DNA of 25,950 nt, taken from IMG/VR virus record IMGVR_UViG_3300021356_000146, positions 1 to 25,950 of that record; one strand, 5' to 3'. This DNA comes from a virus. The translations under genes and the position numbers were made by a program. This document shows positions 22,315 to 25,950 of this stretch, piece after piece; the first letter of the stretch is position 1, and every line of letters begins with the position of its first letter. The notes under the pieces were generated by a model. That model made no database searches. It worked only from the letters and a program-made list of their open reading frames with translations, and was not told the origin of the DNA.

Positions 22315-23250
22315 ATGGTAACAGGATCAGTAATGGCAGGTGCTTTCTTTGGTAATCTAGCAGATACCATGAAAGAAAATAGAGAGTACCTAAAAGCAAA
22401 ACAGGGTATGCTTCAAGACTATATGTTGAAAGCAGGTTTTGAAGAAAGAGCTAAACTAAAAGAAGCTAGAGCAGAAAGAGCAAAGCTTTTAAATCAAGCA
22501 ACAGACCTTGGTCTTACTGAGGAAGCTTCAGCAATATTATATTCTACTGGTCAGCTACAGAGCACTGTATCTTATTTGAAAAAGATAGAAGAGTCTGAAG
22601 ATCCCGATAAAAAGATAAACAAAACAGGGCTAACAAGATTTAGTGAGGTTCTTGTAGAAAGTGTACCTGAAGAAAAACTAGGTGCAGCTATGAAGTACGC
22701 TTTTAGTTTAGGAGCAGCAGAAGACCCTAGCTCTGATAAACTAGTAGAAGCCATACATGCTACATCACTTGATGAATATGATGAAGCCATATCTGCATTT
22801 ATGAAAACACCTCAGACTACTAGTGCAGTAGCTCCAAACATAAGTGTCTTTGATATTAACAAAAGAGCTTTAATAGACTACGATCCTGCAGATATAAAAG
22901 CAGCTAGAGAATTGATAGATGCTAACTTAAAAACACAACTTGAAACAACAACAAATCCTAACACTGGTCAATTACAATATACAAACCCAGATGCTGCAGG
23001 TGAAATTTTAAACAACGCAGTGGATTTTTACATCAGTGAAATGTCTGAACCATTAAAGTCAAGAAGTGGGGCTGAAGTTATTAAAGATATTTTTAACAGA
23101 GTAGATACTCTGACTGAAGATCCTCAACTAAGTCTGAGACAAATTGCAGAAAACTTTAAAACATTTGAGATTCTTCCTCTTCAAGGACCAATGCCTTTAT
23201 CTCCTGACACTACTGAAGAAACAATTATTAATGAAGAGATAGAAATTTAA
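22315..23250 (+). CDS. Helical internal virion protein candidate
   Basis: 311 residues. It begins with a Gly/Ala-rich hydrophobic segment (SVMAGAFFGNLADTM, residues 4-18). A long charged helix follows (19-60; ENREYLKAKQGMLQDYMLKA and AKLKEARAERAKLL), then mixed helical parts to residue 285 and an acidic end. It starts six bases after the preceding stop, with GAGG eight bases upstream. An amphipathic or hydrophobic N-terminus followed by a coil, inside this gene set, fits a small ejection protein that inserts in a membrane (role of T7 gp14). This is inference from layout and context. The family name is not recognised, and a tail-associated protein remains possible. Confidence 0.5.
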   Translation: MVTGSVMAGAFFGNLADTMKENREYLKAKQGMLQDYMLKAGFEERAKLKEARAERAKLLNQATDLGLTEEASAILYSTGQLQSTVSYLKKIEESEDPDKKINKTGLTRFSEVLVESVPEEKLGAAMKYAFSLGAAEDPSSDKLVEAIHATSLDEYDEAISAFMKTPQTTSAVAPNISVFDINKRALIDYDPADIKAARELIDANLKTQLETTTNPNTGQLQYTNPDAAGEILNNAVDFYISEMSEPLKSRSGAEVIKDIFNRVDTLTEDPQLSLRQIAENFKTFEILPLQGPMPLSPDTTEETIINEEIEI

Positions 23251-25950
23251 ATGAGCACTTACGTACAAAAAGCGCCTGACTCTAGTTTTATTGATCTCGT
23301 TGAGGATGACGATTTCAAAAGAGACTTAGTTAGATTTTTTAGTGGTGGTAGATATAAATATACTAAAGACCAAATAAAAGAAATGGGTTTTGAAAATCTT
23401 ACTAAAGATTTTATAGAACACATGAGAGCACAATCAGTCAACGAAGTTACCGCCACAAAAGATTTAAACTATGTTCGCAACAAAGACTTCAGCTACAAGG
23501 GTAAACAAGCTTTTGGTAGACTAACCCAGGCGTGGGATAATTCTAAAGACGCAGGTACAGGTTTTTTTGATGGTCTTGGAGACTTTGCAGAGGGTGTTAT
23601 TACTGCACCATCTACTTACTTGGGGTTTGCTAGTTTTGGTCTTGGAAAAGTTGGGGCTAAAGTAGCATCTAAAGGTGTTCAGTTAGCTGTCAGAGCAGGT
23701 CTGAAAGAAACTCTAAAAAAGAATGTAGTTAAGTCTTCTATTGCAAGGCAGTCTGTAAAAGATGCAGGTACAGGTGCAGTAACTGGTGCTGCTGTCTCTG
23801 GGTTTCAGGGTAAACAACAAGGTGAAACTAGAGAAGAACTTGGGGTAGGTCCAGAATACACAACAAAAGATTTAATCTTTGACTCTACTGTGGGTGCTGT
23901 AACTGAAGGAACTTTTGGTGCAGCCACAGGTTACATCTCTGGTGTTGTGGGTAGAGGTAGAGCTAAAAAAGTAGACGATGTAATGTTGGAGAGAAACACT
24001 ACATTTAAACAACAAGCAGAAGAGGCTGCTAAAAAATCTCTTGGGGCTATAAAAGCTGCTTCAGATGCTGAGAAGAAACAAGCTATGAATATTGTAGCTG
24101 ATGTAGAAGATATACTGTCTGCTCGTGCAGGAGTAAAAGGTGCTAAGATAAAAGCCAGATTAGATCCTGAACGTGTAGCCAAGGGTAGAGCTATCCTCAA
24201 CGCAATGTCAGATCCAAAAGCAAACCCAGAGTTTAGTTCTGGTCTTTCAGTGCAAACAATGAGAAGTATTGCTGCTGCTAGTATAGACCTCATGAGAGAG
24301 TTGAAGCTAGATACAAAGAGTGGTGACATCAGGATTACTGAAGCTATAGCTAACAAGTTGAGAGATGGAGAAGGCCAGGAAGTATTTACAATACTCAAGG
24401 ATGTAAAAGATAAGTATGGTCTTTCCAAAGATGAGTTCTCTATGATCTATTTATCTGAGGTATCAAGAGCAGGTCAAACACTAGGGTTTCAAAGTGCCAT
24501 AAAACGTGGTGCTAAGATAGATATGGATAAAGCATCTGATATAGATGTTCTGTTTTCTAAGGGTGCTTCATCTATCAGCAGTCAAGATGCACAGGAAATA
24601 TCTGCAGCAGCAGTTAGAAATTCTAAGGGTGGTGTTTACAAGTTCTTGCAGGATTTAGACACCATGAGAATATCTTTTATGACTTCTCAACCTGCCACTA
24701 CAATGCGTAACTTGACCAACGTAGGTATCCTCATTGGAACAGATATGGTAGACCAAGTTAACAAGGCTATCTACAAAGGACTTACTGGTGACGCATCTCA
24801 AATAAAAACTTTTATACCTAACATGACATCAGTTATTAGAGGTCTTTCTTTTAACAATACAGAAGCAAAGATACTAAGACAGATTATGTTAGAGGAAATG
24901 CCAGAGCAGTCTATGCGCTTGTATAACCAAGCCATGAGGATTGAGGTTGGTATGGAAAGCAGTGGAGCTTTAGCCAAGATAGGTAGATTCGTGAACATGG
25001 CTAACACTCTCTCTGATTCTGTTTTTAAAGAGGGTATATTTTACGGAAATTTAGATAGACAGTTTAGAGACAAGGGTATGTCGATGTCTGACTGGTTAAG
25101 ATCTAACACTAAGTTAGAAGACCTACCAGAAGGAATAGATCTAAACCTTGCTGTTGATGAAGCAAACAGACTTACCATGCAGAGAGACTTTAGAGGTGCT
25201 GACTCTGTACTAGCAAGCACAACAAGAGGGTTAGTAAACTTAAATAGAAAGGCTCCTTTTTTAATATCAGCAGGTATGGGTATTCCATTTCCAAGATACT
25301 TAGGTAATCACTTACAGATGGTGTCTGATTATGCTCCTCTAGTTGGTGAGATATTACACCGTTCTAAACTTACACATGGTCCAGGAGATACTCCCAGTGT
25401 AAGGAGTATGATAGATCTTAGAACATGGGATGCAACCAGGTCTGCTAGGCAAACCACTGGAGCTATGATGTTGTTTGCAGGGTATCAGATAGCTAAAGAT
25501 AGAGATGGTGAGGTTGATTACGGATCAATAAAGAATGAGCTAGGAGCACAAGAGGATCTTAAACCCTTATTGGGTGCTGCCATGTTCCATATGTATCTAG
25601 GTGATCAAGCCTGGAGATATGAGAATGGTCTTCCAACATCTTTTGAAGATTTAGAAAAATTACAGAAAGATGCTCAAGATGTCTTTGGTGGCATACCAGA
25701 ATTTTCTTTTGATCTTGGTATTCCTATAGATATAATGTCAGCCGTTCAAAAAGGAAAAGTCACACCAGATTTAGAAAAAAGATTTGGAGATTTCTTTGCT
25801 ACGTTTACGATGCCAGGTGCGATAGCTAGAGACTTGATAGGACAGGCAGACTATGATCAAGCAGGTAATCCTTACACCAGAGAACTAGCACTCACAGATG
25901 ATGTTAAGCTAGACTACAGTGGTTCTGAGATGACTAACAGAGCACTGAGG
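23251..25950 (+). CDS. Very large internal virion/ejection protein, 3'-partial
   Basis: The frame is open for 900 codons from ATG 23251 to the right edge with no stop; the start directly follows the previous TAA and has only a weak AGAG-type ribosome site. Seen: a charged N-terminus (1-105); a Gly/Ala-rich, membrane-active-looking region at about 112-190 (EGVITAPSTYLGFASFGLGK, GTGAVTGAAVSGFQG) and 220-235; a long helical region (240-460); a segment around 475 with MTSQPATTMRNLTNVGILIG; further helices; and APFLISAGMGIPFPRYLGNH near 667-686. Length, glycine-zipper segments and place at the end of the ejection block fit the giant internal protein of podoviruses (positional counterpart of T7 gp16). 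No catalytic motif was found in the visible part; the muramidase function appears to be a separate gene at 20891. Confidence 0.6.
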   Translation, partial: MSTYVQKAPDSSFIDLVEDDDFKRDLVRFFSGGRYKYTKDQIKEMGFENLTKDFIEHMRAQSVNEVTATKDLNYVRNKDFSYKGKQAFGRLTQAWDNSKDAGTGFFDGLGDFAEGVITAPSTYLGFASFGLGKVGAKVASKGVQLAVRAGLKETLKKNVVKSSIARQSVKDAGTGAVTGAAVSGFQGKQQGETREELGVGPEYTTKDLIFDSTVGAVTEGTFGAATGYISGVVGRGRAKKVDDVMLERNTTFKQQAEEAAKKSLGAIKAASDAEKKQAMNIVADVEDILSARAGVKGAKIKARLDPERVAKGRAILNAMSDPKANPEFSSGLSVQTMRSIAAASIDLMRELKLDTKSGDIRITEAIANKLRDGEGQEVFTILKDVKDKYGLSKDEFSMIYLSEVSRAGQTLGFQSAIKRGAKIDMDKASDIDVLFSKGASSISSQDAQEISAAAVRNSKGGVYKFLQDLDTMRISFMTSQPATTMRNLTNVGILIGTDMVDQVNKAIYKGLTGDASQIKTFIPNMTSVIRGLSFNNTEAKILRQIMLEEMPEQSMRLYNQAMRIEVGMESSGALAKIGRFVNMANTLSDSVFKEGIFYGNLDRQFRDKGMSMSDWLRSNTKLEDLPEGIDLNLAVDEANRLTMQRDFRGADSVLASTTRGLVNLNRKAPFLISAGMGIPFPRYLGNHLQMVSDYAPLVGEILHRSKLTHGPGDTPSVRSMIDLRTWDATRSARQTTGAMMLFAGYQIAKDRDGEVDYGSIKNELGAQEDLKPLLGAAMFHMYLGDQAWRYENGLPTSFEDLEKLQKDAQDVFGGIPEFSFDLGIPIDIMSAVQKGKVTPDLEKRFGDFFATFTMPGAIARDLIGQADYDQAGNPYTRELALTDDVKLDYSGSEMTNRALR

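Noticed and set aside
23931-24428. 165-codon minus-strand open frame
   Set aside because: It lies wholly inside the large + strand frame from 23251, and its composition fits a shadow of helical coding sequence.

Overview
The window looks like the interior of the structural-gene block of a short-tailed (podovirus-type) tailed phage, probably marine. All genes lie on the + strand and are packed end to end. The sequence is AT-rich by eye, and there are no tRNAs, CRISPR arrays, insertion sequences or bacterial housekeeping genes. The gene order recalls the T7-type morphogenesis block (scaffold, major capsid protein, tail-tube/adaptor, nozzle, internal virion proteins), but a long adhesin region sits between the nozzle gene and the internal-protein genes. 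The marine assignment and the podovirus assignment are inferences from gene order and remembered protein families. There is no tape-measure or tail-sheath gene. Portal, terminase and replication genes lie outside the window. Both edges cut genes.

Layout. (1) 1-2952: a long glycine-rich protein, cut at its 5' end, with a domain resembling those of phage 'polyvalent' proteins. (2) 3013-5819: capsid assembly, comprising an acidic scaffold, a structured leader with a good sigma70-type promoter, the HK97-fold-type major capsid protein and a small capsid-associated protein, closed by a strong hairpin terminator at 5827-5850. (3) 5875-8153: head-tail adaptor and tail nozzle candidates, translationally coupled. 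(4) 8155-17421: receptor-binding region. It holds a 1017-residue repetitive fibre, two small fibre-associated proteins and three paralogous beta-propeller proteins. (5) 17435-17701: a small one-TM protein, possibly a holin. (6) 17712-25950: a presumed ejection/internal-virion module of five genes. These are a 1054-residue protein with a long 11-residue-repeat coil, a muramidase-like protein, two small helical proteins and a very large protein running off the right edge.

The most striking feature is the propeller cluster. Counting the blade motif gives 7, 7 and 14 blades in the three proteins, so the last one carries two complete seven-blade units. In all three, the propeller is inserted into the same small carrier domain, whose N-terminal part precedes the blades and whose C-terminal part follows them. 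In the third protein the second propeller enters the same carrier domain at a different loop. This reads as a modular receptor-binding platform. Secondary points of interest are the promoter and 5' stem-loop leader of the capsid gene, and a 231-residue coil of 21 hendecads in unbroken register.
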